DNA of 64,000 bases from Euglena gracilis (lineage: Eukaryota > Euglenida > Euglenophyceae > Euglenales): positions 36,464,444 to 36,528,443 of the forward strand of contig CP154956.1 in NCBI GenBank assembly GCA_039621445.1. Direction: 5' to 3'. Shown piece by piece: positions 32,801-42,061 of this stretch. Position 1 is the first letter of the stretch. Every line of letters starts with the position of its first letter. A program made the translations under genes and the position numbers. The notes under the pieces were generated by a model. The model was not told where the DNA came from, did no database searches, and saw only the letters and a list, made by a program, of their open reading frames with translations.

Positions 32801-35800
32801 TTCAGAGGGCTGGTGTCGCCGCGGTCAACCCAGTTGGTGGTACTGTATGATGATGCCAAGGGTGGGGCCCGGCACTCACAAGGGAGGGGTGGTTATCGCG
32901 TAAATAAATAAGTATGTTAATATTTTTTTAAAAATACAGAGGAGCCTGAGGTTGGGAGTAGGGGTGACTGCAACTGTGCGCTCGCTGGGGGGGGGGGGGG
33001 GGGTGTGCCTCCGAGGGGTTCATCATGTAAGCGCGGGTGGGGGATGTCTGGGTCATTTCGGGGCTTGAGCAAGCAAAGGCCAGGTAATGGGTTGGGGCTG
33101 GTCTTTGAGTGCAGGGGCAACGGAGGGCAGATGGCTAGCCAGGTGGCTACTGCGTGAGCGTGGGTGCCGTCCGGCGGGGCCTCCGGACGGGTGCGCACAA
33201 TGTGCTGACGTTCCGGTGCTGGGGGTTAGGGTGGGGGGGGGCGTGTGCGAGCAGCTCCGGGGAGGGGGGGAGGGAAATGGGCCGCCGCGGGCTTTGGCGG
33301 CACGGCCCGAGCTCATTTCCCTGGCAGGTGGGGGGGGTCCGGACCCTCCCTGCGGGCCGGGAGGGGAGGGGGTGGGGGGGGACACTTATGGAGGATGTCC
33401 TAGGAAAGGGCGAGCATGCGACATGTGGAAAACACGGAGTCGGCGATGCCGGTGCCTGCTGGGGTCATCACAGGCGGAAGGGCGGATGGTGGTGGCGGCG
33501 GAAAAAAGAGTCCCCGGGTGAGTGCCGAGGGTTCCGGCTGTGTGGCGGGTGGTGGAAGGGGCGGATGTAGGGGGAGGGCCGGTCGCGAACATCGTACGAT
33601 GATCCCGTCGAGCGCGAAGGGCAGGGAACAGGGCCAGGGCGACGAGGGAGGTGGGCGTTTGCGGCGGTGAACATCGTACGACGATCCCGCCGAGCACGGA
33701 GAGCAGGGAACAGGGCCAGGACGACGAGGGAGGGGGTCGTCTGCGGCGGTGAACTTCGTACAATGTGCATGCCGTGTGGAACGGCAGGGTTGATGATGAG
33801 GGCGATGGGCGAGGTGTCTTGGGGCAGAGGCGAAGTACATTGTACGATGATCTCGCTGCGGGGAACGGCAGGGAGGGACAGGATGGCGACAAACAACAAG
33901 AAGGTGAATTGTTGGTGAACTTCGTACGATGACGTCGGGAGGAAGGGGATGGGGGGCGACGGTGGCCCGGGGCGAGGGGTGGATGAGGGCGTGCCCGCTG
34001 GGGGGCAGAGGCCGGGATGATGTGATGGGGGGATGAGGGCGTGCCCGCTGGGGGGGCAGAGGCCGGGATGATATGATGGGGGGATGAGGGCGTGCCCGCT
34101 GGGGGGCAGAGGCCGGGATGATATGATAGGGGATGAGGGCGTGCCCGCTGGGGAGCGGGGTGATATGATGGGGGATGAGGGCGTGCCCACTGGGGGGGCA
34201 GGGGCCGAGATGATATGATGGGGGGATGAGGGCGTGCCCGCTGGGGGGCAGAGGCCGGGATGATATGATAGGGGATGAGGGCGTACCCACTGGGGAGGCA
34301 GAGGCCGGGATGATATGATAGGGGATGAGGGCGTGCCCACTGGGGAGGCAGAGGCCGGGATGATATGATGGGGGATGAGGGCGTGCCCACTGGGGGGGGC
34401 AGAGGCCGGGATGATATGATGGAGGGATGTGGGTGTGCGTGCTGGGATGTCGGAATGATGCAAAAAAAGGAGGGGCCACTCCTCTCCTACGCCACGGAGA
34501 GGCTGGGCTCCGCTGGGGAGGGGGCTTTGGAATGGAGGTATTTTGAGCCTTAGCCCCGTCGGTCACTCTGATAAATCAATCAGTCGCCTCTAGGGTCGGC
34601 CAGTGACTAAGAGTTTGTCTGGTCAGGCCTGAGAGGCCTTGTGATGGGTTTGAAGCTGCAGGGTTCCCGGGGGTTGCCATTCGAATTAAAGTGGGGCGTG
34701 AAGTCGAGGTCTGGGTCGGGCGAGGAGCGGTGGGGCGCCTGAGGTTTGTTGTGGAGGTCGTGGTGGGGCTGTAAGCCAGTTTGGATGAGGGGGGGGGGGC
34801 AATAAATGTCTCCCCCCATTGGGGTTCCCTACGTTGCGGGGCAGGCAGAGCGCGCACAGGGTCTGGGGGTAGTATGATGTGATGAGTATTTAGGGGGGGG
34901 GCGTGCGAGCAGCTCCGGGGAGGCGGCCGCGGGCTTAGGCGACCGGGCCCGAGCTCATTGGTCCGTGGCCCGTACATACGCTGCGGTTGGGGCCGGGCCA
35001 GGACGGTAGAGCGAATGCCATCGCTGCCGCCCAGTGTGAGCCAAGCACCCACACAGGATGGGGGGGTGTCTTTCGGAGGGGGGGTCCGCGTGCTGTGAGG
35101 GGCCCGTCCCTGGGTTTTTGCAGCAAGTGCGCAGGAGGGGATCGTGTGGGTTCGGGGCTGGGGGGATGCTGATTTGAGGGGGGGTGGGGGGGCGTTAATG
35201 GGCACAGTGCCTGAGTGGTGCAAGACCGTGAAAAGTCGGGGGGGCAGCCTGGTGCAAGGGTGGGGGTTTTGTTTCAGAGGGCTGGTGTCGCCCCGGTCAA
35301 CCCAGTTGGTGGTACTGTATGATGATGCCAAGGGTGGGGCCTGGCACTCTCAAAGGAGGACCTGCGGGTGGTTATCGCGTAAAGAAATAAGTATTGCAAA
35401 AAAAAGAACATACACCGAGGACCCTGAGGTTGGGGGTTTTGGGTGACTGTAACTGTGCGCTAGCTGGGGGGGGGGGGGGGGCAACCGTGGTGTGCCTCCG
35501 ACAGTCCGAGGGATCCTTCATGTAAGCACTAACCGCAGGTAGCGGTGAATGCGGTGGGGGGTGTCTGGGTCATTTCGGGGCTGGAGCAAGCAAAGGAAAG
35601 GCCAGGTACCGGGTTGGGGCTGGCCTTTGAATGCAGGGGCAACGGAGGGCAGCCAGGTGGCTACTGCGTGAGCGTGGGTGCCGTCCGGTGGGGCCTCCGG
35701 ACAGAGGGGGGTTGCGCACAAGGTGCGGACGTGCCGTGTCTGGGTGATTAGGGGGGGGGGGGGCGCGTGCGATCAGTTCCGGGGGGGGGGGGATGGGCCG

Positions 35801-38800
35801 CCGCGGGCTTAGGCGACCGGACCCGAGCTCCTTGGTCCGTGGCCCATACATAGGCTGGGGTTGGGGCCGGGCCAGGACGGTAGAGCGAACGCCGGCGCTG
35901 CTGCCTGGCGTGAGCCAAGCACCCACACAGGGTGGGGAGGTGTCTGTCGGAGGGGGGGTTCCGCATGCTGTGAGGGGCCCGTCCCAGGATTTTCGCAGCA
36001 AGTGTTCGGGGGGGGGGGAGGTCGTGTGGGTTCGGGGCTGGAGTGATGCTGATTTGAGTGGGGGGGTGGGGGGCATTAATGGGCACAGCGCCTGAGTGGT
36101 ACAAGGCTGTGAAAATTCGGGGGGGGATTGTGGGTGGTTATCGCATAAATAAATGTATAAAAACAGAGGAGCCTGGTTGGGGTAGGGGTGACTGGAGCTG
36201 TGCGCTAGATGGGGGGGGGGGGCGCAACCTTGGTGTGCCTCCGAGGGGGTTCTCCATGTAAGAATTAACCGCAGGTAGCGGTGAATGCAGGTGGGGGATG
36301 TGTGGGTGACTTGAGCAAGCAAAGGCCAGGTAATGGGTTGGGGCTGGTCTTTGAATGCAAGGGCAGCAGAGGGCAGCCAGGTGGCTACTGTGTGAGCGCG
36401 AATGCCGTCCGGTGGGGCCTCCGGACGGGGGGGGGGGGGGCACACGATGTGCTGACGTGCCGTGTCTGGGTGTCCCACCCTGACCATACATCTCTTTAAG
36501 GACCCCGGGGGGGGGTGCTGGGCTAGGGCTAGAAATTTGGGCTGGCTAGAAATTTGGGCTGGCTAGCCCACCCCCCCGGGGGGGGGGGGGGGGGGCTGGA
36601 CCCCAGCTGGACCCGAACCGGGGCGAGGTGGACTGAAATCGGAAAAATGCCCAAAAATGACCTGCAAAACACAGTTTTGAAAAAATGATGCATCTGAGAC
36701 CCCCAAAAATGCCCCAAACGCCCCCCAAACCCCATTTTTGGCCACTTTTGAACACAATTTTTCAAAAAATTTCGGCGCTTTGCGTCGAAAAATTTTGGGC
36801 TGGACCCCCAAAAAAGGGGCTGGCTAGCTGGGCTAGCAGCACCCCCCCCCGGGGGGGGGGGGGGCTGCTGGGGCTGGGCTGGGCCCAAATCGGGGCTGGC
36901 TGCAGCCGCCCCCCCCGGGGAGGGGGGGGTTCGCAAAACCTTAGAGAGATGTATGACCCTGACGCGGTGACCCTGGCTCCGGTGAAACCTGCCGAGGCGT
37001 GGGTCATGTGTAGTCTTTTGTTTTTTTGGGGGGGTCCTTTCGGTCTTGTGCGCTGGGTTGAGAAGGAAAAAAAATTTGGGGGGGAGCCGCTCCTTGGGGG
37101 GGGGGGGGTATGCCTATGTCAGCTTGATGGTTCAGGAGTGGCTAGGGCAGGCAGGGACGCGTTGGCGGGCAGTTGGCTAGGCACGACCTAGCACCCCTTG
37201 CGCGTCAAGTGTCGCCCAGTGTGAATGGGCCAGCAAGCGGAGAAAACAGCCTGGGAGTACTTGGGTGTTGTCTATGTCCTTCGGTGGCAGGGGGGATGGG
37301 GGTGGGGGGGGGGACTGAGGGGCGTATACCAAGCCCACGGGACTGCGTCGGGCGGCCCCGAGCCTGGCGCAGCCTTGTCGGGGTACGTTGCCCGCCGAGA
37401 ACATGTAACGCCGGAAAAAGAGCCCCCCGTGTGTGACCTACGTACGTTGTGCCCCGTGGGCGATGGCCGGCCACACGGGGAGGGAGGGTTTTTGCTGTGT
37501 GACCACCCGGCTTGCGTTCCGGGTGGGAGGATCACGATGGGCTCGTGGAGGCTCTCGAGCAGGGCTGGGGGCCCCCAGGGGCGATTCCTTCCCCTTAGGG
37601 CCATGGGAATCCAATTTGGGCCCCCGGGCGGGGGATGGCGGCCCACTCCGGGGAAGTCGGGTCGGGTTTTTTGTGTATGATTGGTGTTCAAATTGCGCTC
37701 GGTTTTGGTAGAGCATGCCTGCTTGGGGGTTGGGGGGTAGGGTGGTGAGAGGGGAAAAGGCTTGTTGAGCAGCACTGTGAAGCTGAGGGGCGGGTTGGCG
37801 AGGTGGAGGGGGGTGAGGCAGCCTTTGCCCATTGGACTCTTTGGGGGGGGGGGGGAAGGAGGAAAAGAAAAAAAATTTTGTAATAATAAGACTATTTTCC
37901 GGGGGTGGGGGGCTGGTGGCTGTTCAAGGTTTCCCGGAGAGGCCCCCCGAGTGTGTGAAGGTGCCCGACGGCACATAGAATCCCATTGTGCGGGGAGGTA
38001 CAAGAGGTCGGAGGCCGGCCCGGGGTCCCTGGGCCGAGTGGTGGAAGAGCCAGTGTAGCAGCGGCCCCCCCCCCTCCACTGGTGGGGCGGGGTGGAGGGG
38101 GGAGAGGTCCAGGGAGGTCTGGTAGGTTCACCGAGAACACGAGGGAAGGGCCTACGAGACCCCTGGTTTGGGTGTGGCGGTCGGAGTTGCTGTCAGGGGC
38201 CACGTGGCGCAGTGGGGGGGAGGGCTAGGGGCAATCGGGCACTCATAGCCCTGCGTTGGGGGGGGGGGTTGTTTGGTGGGGGGGTCAAGCGCTCAGCTGA
38301 AAAAGGTGGGGGGGCCACCTCATCCCAGGTTTGCCCGGTTAGCCATGCCTAGGGCATGTTGCCACCTCTCCGCCGAAAATCGGTGAGGCTGGGCGCCGCT
38401 GGGGTCCCGGTGGAGAGGTAGGACAGGTGGGGGGGGTGGTCCGGACCCCCCCTGCGGGCCAGGAGGGGGGGGGGGTGGGGGGACACCCCCTCACCTAAAC
38501 AGTTGCGCGGACTGGGTGACCGAAAATTTTTGACCCCCCAAAACGACCAAAAGTGCCATTTTGGGCACTTTTTGGGCAAAAATATGCCAAAAATGCAAAA
38601 AAATTTCGGCACGAAGCGCCGGAGGAAAAAATTGACCTTTTTGGGGGGGGTCCCGGGTACCCCCCGAGGGTCGGTCCGGACCCCCCTGGCAGGTGGGGGG
38701 GTCCGGACCCCCCCCCTGCGGGCCAGGAGGGGGGTGGGGTGGGGGGACACCCCCCCACCTAAACCATGTACGCCCTCCTTATATCAAACCCTGGGGGGGG

Positions 38801-39728
38801 TTCCCAGCCCGGATTTGGGCTGCTGGCTGGATTTGAGCTGGCTGGCTGGCTGGACCCCCCGGGGGGTAGGGTACCCTCCGGCTTAAGAAATCCCCTGGGG
38901 ATGACGCACTTGTGGGTTGCAAGGTGCAAAGGGAAAACCGACTGGGTGGGGTAGACCGTGGGGGGGGCGTGGGGCGGGGCACGGGGCACGAGGCTGCATA
39001 CGGGCCGAGAACGCGAGGGCCGGGGTGGCGATGGGGGACAGGAGGGGCCCCCCGGGGGAGTTCGGGATGAAGGTGGCGGCGGTGTTGGCGAACTGGGCCG
39101 CCGACCCTGGGGGACGGGGGGACCAGGGGGGGGTGGGAAGGGTTCTCTGGAGTGGAACGGTGGTTGGAGTTGGTATGAAGTGGCCTTGCAGTGCCACTCC
39201 ACACTGAAGGACTGACTCCCAGTTGAAAAAAATTCTCTGGCCCAGAGACGGCCCTTTCTTTGACCACTGACTCCTCCGGTGTGGTGGTTCGTTGTTCCGA
39301 AAATCCCACTGCATGAGCAACTCCAGTTCAGATGTCAGGCATCACCATGCGTTCCAGGGGGCTAAGGGCTGGCGGTGAGAGTCACTGCCCCCCCTCCCTC
39401 CAGTGGTGTTGCAGGGGGTCACACATACACACAATGCGAGTGCGTGCGCACAAACACACACGCGCATGCACACGCACACACACAATACACAACACACGCA
39501 CACACAACTCACAACCTACACACACAACACACGTACACACAACACACCCGCGCGGACGCAAACACACACCCTGCAACGTCAGGGCGGGGGAGGAGTACGT
39601 CCGAGTACGCTGCGCGGTGGTGCGGACCGGCCCCGCCCCCAGGTTGTGAATCTGGAGGGCGCTGTCCGCCGACAGGCTGAGCGAGGTCGTGGAAGTGTTG
39701 AGGTCGCCACAGCCCACAGCCAGTACCC
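16506..39728 (-). CDS. Single-pass membrane protein with extracellular P/Homo-B domain (5' end not found)
   Basis: Eleven exons join in phase at GT-AG borders: 39728-39570, 39106-39002, 25051-24947, 24188-24110, 21053-20878, 20667-20569, 20023-19901, 18712-18599, 18396-18287, 17989-17875, 16669-16506 (TGA). This gives 448 residues from the first exon found. Residues about 54-207 form a P-domain: [17 protein letters not shown] at 96-112 and [10 protein letters not shown] at 177-186, with NFTDSA between. This fold normally follows a subtilisin-like protease; no protease exons were seen. Residues 208-240 ([20 protein letters not shown]) resemble the repeat of secreted beta-helix and autotransporter-like proteins. 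A transmembrane helix spans 290-313 after a Ser/Pro stalk. The tail is acidic (GGEDEEDGE), then Ser/Arg-rich. The preceding exon should end in phase 1 and carry a signal peptide; it was not found in 39.73-42.06 kb. The donor at 19901 and acceptor at 17989 are the least certain borders. Confidence 0.8.
16719..17421. mobile_element. hAT-like MITE, family A, interrupted by a family B element
   Basis: Left end CCGGGCAGTCCTTAAC (CAGGGC with one change), right end GCCCGCCCTG. The 8-bp flanks GGTGCCGC (16711-16718) and GGTACCGC (17422-17429) agree at 7 of 8. The body is split by the insertion at 16899-17271 within the conserved ...CCCATCCACCCA... stretch. It lies just downstream (left-to-right) of the P-domain gene's stop codon. 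Confidence 0.85.
16899..17271. mobile_element. hAT-like MITE, family B, nested insertion (373 bp)
   Basis: Starts CAGGGGTTTTCTTAAGG and ends TTAAAAAGCCCCTG. The flanking 8-mers CCATCCAG (16891-16898) and CCATCCAC (17272-17279) agree at 7 of 8 and are part of the family A element it landed in. Contains the typical TGCTGGCTGGACCCC stretches and C/G runs. Confidence 0.87.
19332..19645. mobile_element. hAT-like MITE, family A (314 bp)
   Basis: Starts CAGGGCGGTCCTTAAG and ends ATGGACCGCCCTG, with the perfect 8-bp flanking repeat CACCGCCC (19324-19331, 19646-19653). In an intron of the P-domain gene. Confidence 0.93.
21104..21755. mobile_element. hAT-like MITE, family B (652 bp)
   Basis: Starts CAGGGGTTTTCTTAAGGACC and ends TTTAGAAAACCCCTG. 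Flanks ACTAAGGG and ACTGGGGG agree at 6 of 8, the right one running into a G tract. Internal GCTGGCTGGACC repeats and a duplicated TTTCGGTRCAGCC segment. In an intron of the P-domain gene. Confidence 0.8.
22161..22969. mobile_element. hAT-like element, family F (809 bp)
   Basis: Perfect 19-bp inverted ends CAGGGATCCTCACACGTCC. Direct repeat ATCACTG (7 bp) at 22154-22160 and 22970-22976. Subterminal tandem TTTCCGTGA repeats lie just inside both ends (22200-22250 and 22857-22950), a layout typical of transposase-binding regions. Confidence 0.87.
23080..23712. repeat. AAATAACACCCCCC repeat, interrupted copy
   Basis: Repeated AAATAACAC motifs with the linker GGGGCCGATTTCGAGCGCC and CTTTGGTTTTACATGTAAAA, split at 23250-23664 by a family C element. 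Resumes GGGCCCCCAGCTCGGGTGCC then CAAATAACACACC. Confidence 0.75.
23250..23664. mobile_element. hAT-like MITE, family C (415 bp)
   Basis: Inverted ends CAGGGTTCGATATAAGGA and TCCTTATATCAAACCCTG. Flanks CACCCCCC and CCCCCCCC agree at 7 of 8. It sits inside an AAATAACACCCCCC repeat whose uninterrupted counterpart is at 48860-48955. Contains a GGCGCGAAGCGCC hairpin and GGTCCGGACCCCC blocks. Confidence 0.86.
25166..25460. mobile_element. Degraded family A MITE
   Basis: CAGGCAATCCTTAAGC at about 25167, then the family order (GGCCGAAAAACTGGCCA, GGGTCAACTTCGG, TTCTGGCATCC, GGTCCTTAAAG). The right terminus is lost. At the start of the 13.9-kb intron of the P-domain gene. Confidence 0.65.
27140..29640. 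mobile_element. Damaged CTTAG-class transposon
   Basis: The right end GGCCGTCTAAG at 29630-29640 matches the inner part of the CTTAGACGG inverted repeat. The left end is worn; similar sequence begins near 27140. At least eight palindromes of GCGC/GCGC type (for example GCGCGCATGTGCGCGC at about 27535 and GGCGCACATGCGCCC at about 29280) fill the interval. It lies in the 13.9-kb intron of the P-domain gene. Confidence 0.6.
31185..31712. repeat. GTTTCTTATATTTGGG dispersed hairpin repeats
   Basis: About a dozen copies of GTTTCTTATATTTGGG or its complement in two clusters (31190-31320 and 31555-31712), with linkers such as GTGTCGGCCGATCAGCCCAA between copies. The layout (motif, motif, palindromic linker, motif) parallels the AAATAACAC repeat. 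Inside the 13.9-kb intron. Confidence 0.7.
33415..33935. repeat. Degenerate repeats with TCGTACGA palindromes
   Basis: GAACATCGTACGATGATC-like palindromes at about 33590, 33671, 33765 (TTCGTACAATGT), 33838 and 33916, spaced about 75-95 bp, each with CAGGGAACAGGGCCAGG-like sequence nearby. A related stretch is at 30485-30700. Confidence 0.65.
33965..34440. repeat. 49-bp minisatellite, nine to ten copies
   Basis: Unit GATGAGGGCGTGCCCGCTGG followed by GGGGCAGAGGCCGGGATGAT and ATGATGGG, length about 49-50 bp, one shortened copy in the middle. The long proline-rich minus-strand frame here is only its translation. Confidence 0.85.
36485..36955. mobile_element. hAT-like MITE, family E (471 bp)
   Basis: Inverted ends CATACATCTCTTTAAGG and CCTTAGAGAGATGTATG, with the perfect 8-bp flanking repeat ACCCTGAC (36477-36484, 36956-36963). 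The inside resembles family B (GGCTGGCTAG, C/G runs, TTTCGGCGCTTTGCGTCGAAA), suggesting the ends were exchanged or diverged. Confidence 0.9.
38425..38793. mobile_element. Family C MITE, left end missing
   Basis: Matches the 23250 element from GGACAGGTGGGGGG through CACCTAAAC, the AAATTTCGGCACGAAGCGCC hairpin and the right end CTCCTTATATCAAACCCTG. The first bases of the left inverted repeat are absent. Further partial copies: 30208-30235 (left end only), about 32010-32115 and about 33320-33390. Confidence 0.7.
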
Positions 39729-42061
39729 CTGTGGGAAATGGTCAGCAGAACGTCACCACCCCACACACCCACCCACACCCACACACACCGCAATTATACA
39801 CATCCACCCACCACGTAATTGCACACACCACATCACACACACACATAAACATACAAGTGCACATGCACGCCCAAACCACGCGAGGCAGTGTGGTCTGCCA
39901 ACGCCAGCCATTCTTGACCCCACAGGAGCGGTCGATGGTTTTGGTTCATCAATGCCGGGACCAGAAGCAGATTTCTCAACCAGCAACGGGCATCATATCG
40001 TCGTGGTTCCTGCCGGCAAACTGGGGTTGAGCGGCGGATCGGGCTTCCGGGGGGACGGCACCCTTCGTCGACGCCTCAGTTGCCCACGCCCGCCGTTGTT
40101 CCCCCCCCCACTCCCCGCTGCTGGGCCAGTCCAGGGACTGCCTGTCTATCCTTCAGCCCGCAAATGCTTTGGGATGGTTGGTTGGGGGTCAAAGTTCAGG
40201 AATTGTTGCTCAGGTCTGGTCAGGCGTGCTCAGGGAAGATGCCGTTTTTTTTATATTGTAATATTTTATCAAAAGGGTCGTAGGGCATATTTGGGCCATG
40301 TCAGGCACGTCAATGAAAATCCACAAAGCATTATTAGTTTTGGGGGGAGAAAGCAACAGCGTTGCCAAAAAAACCCTCTTGGATGCTCTCGTTTTTTATT
40401 TACAGGGGTTTGCTCTTAGGCAGTCTACCTCAGGCTTGTCAAAAGTGGATTTTGACTTTTCAATAAGGGATTTTGACAAGTGCCCTTTCTCGGATTTCTC
40501 AGTGCGCATCGCCAAAAAAACGTGCCACCAGGCAGGGGGGACGAAAAGGGGGGGTTTGGGACATGTTCCAGGGGTGATCCCAGCCAAAAACGCAACAAGG
40601 GGCTTAATTCATCGTTGTTTTATTTGCCAAAAATTGAAACAGAGAAAAAATTAACTTCACTTGTGCAATCACGCAAAGAAAAGCCCAAAAGATTAATTGC
40701 GAAGTTCACCACCAAAATGAATAGATTACCCGTTGACCGGTTACAAGAGGGAGAGGTAGGCCAATTGGGGCGTTTGAGGGGTAATAAGTTACAAGTGGGG
40801 GGGGGGGGGCGATTTCACCCAACCGTTGGGGATAAAATTGGGAGATCAGTCAGGTGTGAGAATGGCAGTGCCAGATGGTTCGTTCTGGCACTGTGGTGTT
40901 GCATGTGCACGTATATATGTGTGTATACGCACAAAAAAAATTCACATCCCAAATGCATCGACATAGGAGCAAGACAGACTGTGAGGGCTTTGCACTTCAT
41001 GAAGTGAGGACATGAGGATTGCACCTCAACGGAATTAGATAGGTGCAGGGGAGAGAAGGGAGTAATGTGAGAAGCAAAGTGCGAAGGGTCAGTACCAGGC
41101 TTCTGTTTAAAAACCCCACAGGAGTCACTTTCTTCCCTGAGAAATCCCATCTGTTCGTTGAGCCACAGTTTTCACGTCGCCGCAGGGAGGCTGCTCCCAA
41201 AGTGACCCAAGAAATCCTCCTCGCGCTTCAGGCGCAAGGCAAAAGGCAAAGAGCAAGTGCTTTCCGGTTCAGGCCAGGGTTCCAGCACCCAAATCCCCCC
41301 ACTCCCGGGGCCCCTGTGGCCGAAAGCTAGTCCGCCGCTCCGAAAAACCAGTCACGGGGGGGTCCGCAGCCCCCAAACAAAGCCTGCCTGGTGGCCGCCA
41401 CCCGTACAGTGGAGCCGTGCGCAGGTGCACCACTAGGGCGGCAAGAGGCTGGGCAGGGCCACTCTGATCAGGGGGGGGGGGGGCAGCCCCCAGCCGGCCA
41501 GCCTTGGGAGCTCCTCGTCCCAAAGGATTTGCTGGGGCCAGTCAATCGGTCGCCCAACTGCGGGTCCCGCTGTGAACGGCATGGGAATTGCCCCTAGGGG
41601 GTTCCCCCCCCCCACCCACCCAGACCGGCATAGGACCCCGGCGGGGACCTCCCAAAAAAAAAATCGGGCCATCTGAGGGCATTTCCCAAAATATTTTTGG
41701 CGCTTTGTGCCGAACCCCATACCTGGGCCTCTGGCCTGGGACCCCCCCTTGGCCCCCCCCTGACGGTGCTTCTGCAGGAAGGTTGCGACGGTCTTTGAGA
41801 AAGATGAAAGAGATGCAAGTCGGTAAGAAGGTTGAAAATTTTTGGAAATATTAAAAAAAATGAAATATTAAAAAAGATGACAGAAACACCAAAGGTCAAA
41901 TGCAATGTCGCGCGAAGTTCGGAGCGATTCGCAGGATTTGCCCACCCAAAAGAAAGGAAAGCGGAGGGCAGCACCACCCCTCAAACAACCTTTGATGCAG
42001 GCCCCCCTGTACAACATTGGCAAGGATGGGCCGGGCGGAGGAGGGTCAGAGCGGAGACGCG
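39729..42061. other. Region between the sulfatase-like gene and the first P-domain exon found
   Basis: Should hold the 5' exon(s) of the P-domain gene, ending in phase 1, but none was convincing. It contains CA-rich sequence (39740-39880) and a CTTAG-class fragment (40415-40700). A minus-strand stretch at about 41395-41460 has a short open frame without recognisable features. Confidence 0.4.
40415..40700. mobile_element. Fragment of CTTAG-class transposon
   Basis: CTTAGGCAGTCTACCTCAGG at about 40418 matches the left end of the 60752 element, followed by a similar CAAAAGTGGA stretch. A CACTTGTGCAATCACGCAAA stretch follows near 40659. No right end was found. Confidence 0.5.

Larger units (their letters stand above)
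32160..36480. repeat. Kilobase-scale repeat array (about five partial copies)
   Basis: The order GTCTGGGTCATTTCGGGGCT ... AAGGCCAGGTAATGGGTTGG ... GGCTACTGCGTGAGC ... CCGGGCCAGGACGGTAGAGC ... TAATGGGCACAGYGCCTGAG ... GTGGTTATCGCGTAAA recurs at about 32180-32905, 33040-33310 (first part), 34895-35385 (last part), 35565-36150 and 36290-36480. No protein frame is shared. In the 13.9-kb intron of the P-domain gene. Confidence 0.75.
25052..39001 (-). other. 13.9-kb GT-AG intron of the P-domain gene
   Basis: The donor GCCC|GTATGC at 39001 and the acceptor TTTTGCAG|TGACGG at 25052 join in phase (codon C|TG) within the P-domain. The intron contains a degraded family A element, the CTTAG-class remnant, the TTTCTTATATTTGGG clusters, the 32-36 kb repeat block, the minisatellite, a family E element and family C fragments. 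No gene was supported inside it on either strand. Confidence 0.75.

Noticed and set aside
33965-34440. CRISPR-like regular repeats
   Set aside because: Units are contiguous with no unique spacers, in a eukaryotic intron.
33386-34566. Long overlapping proline-rich minus-strand frames (up to 388 residues)
   Set aside because: They are translations of the 49-bp minisatellite and flanking GC-rich repeats, open in three frames at once, with no domain or exon structure.
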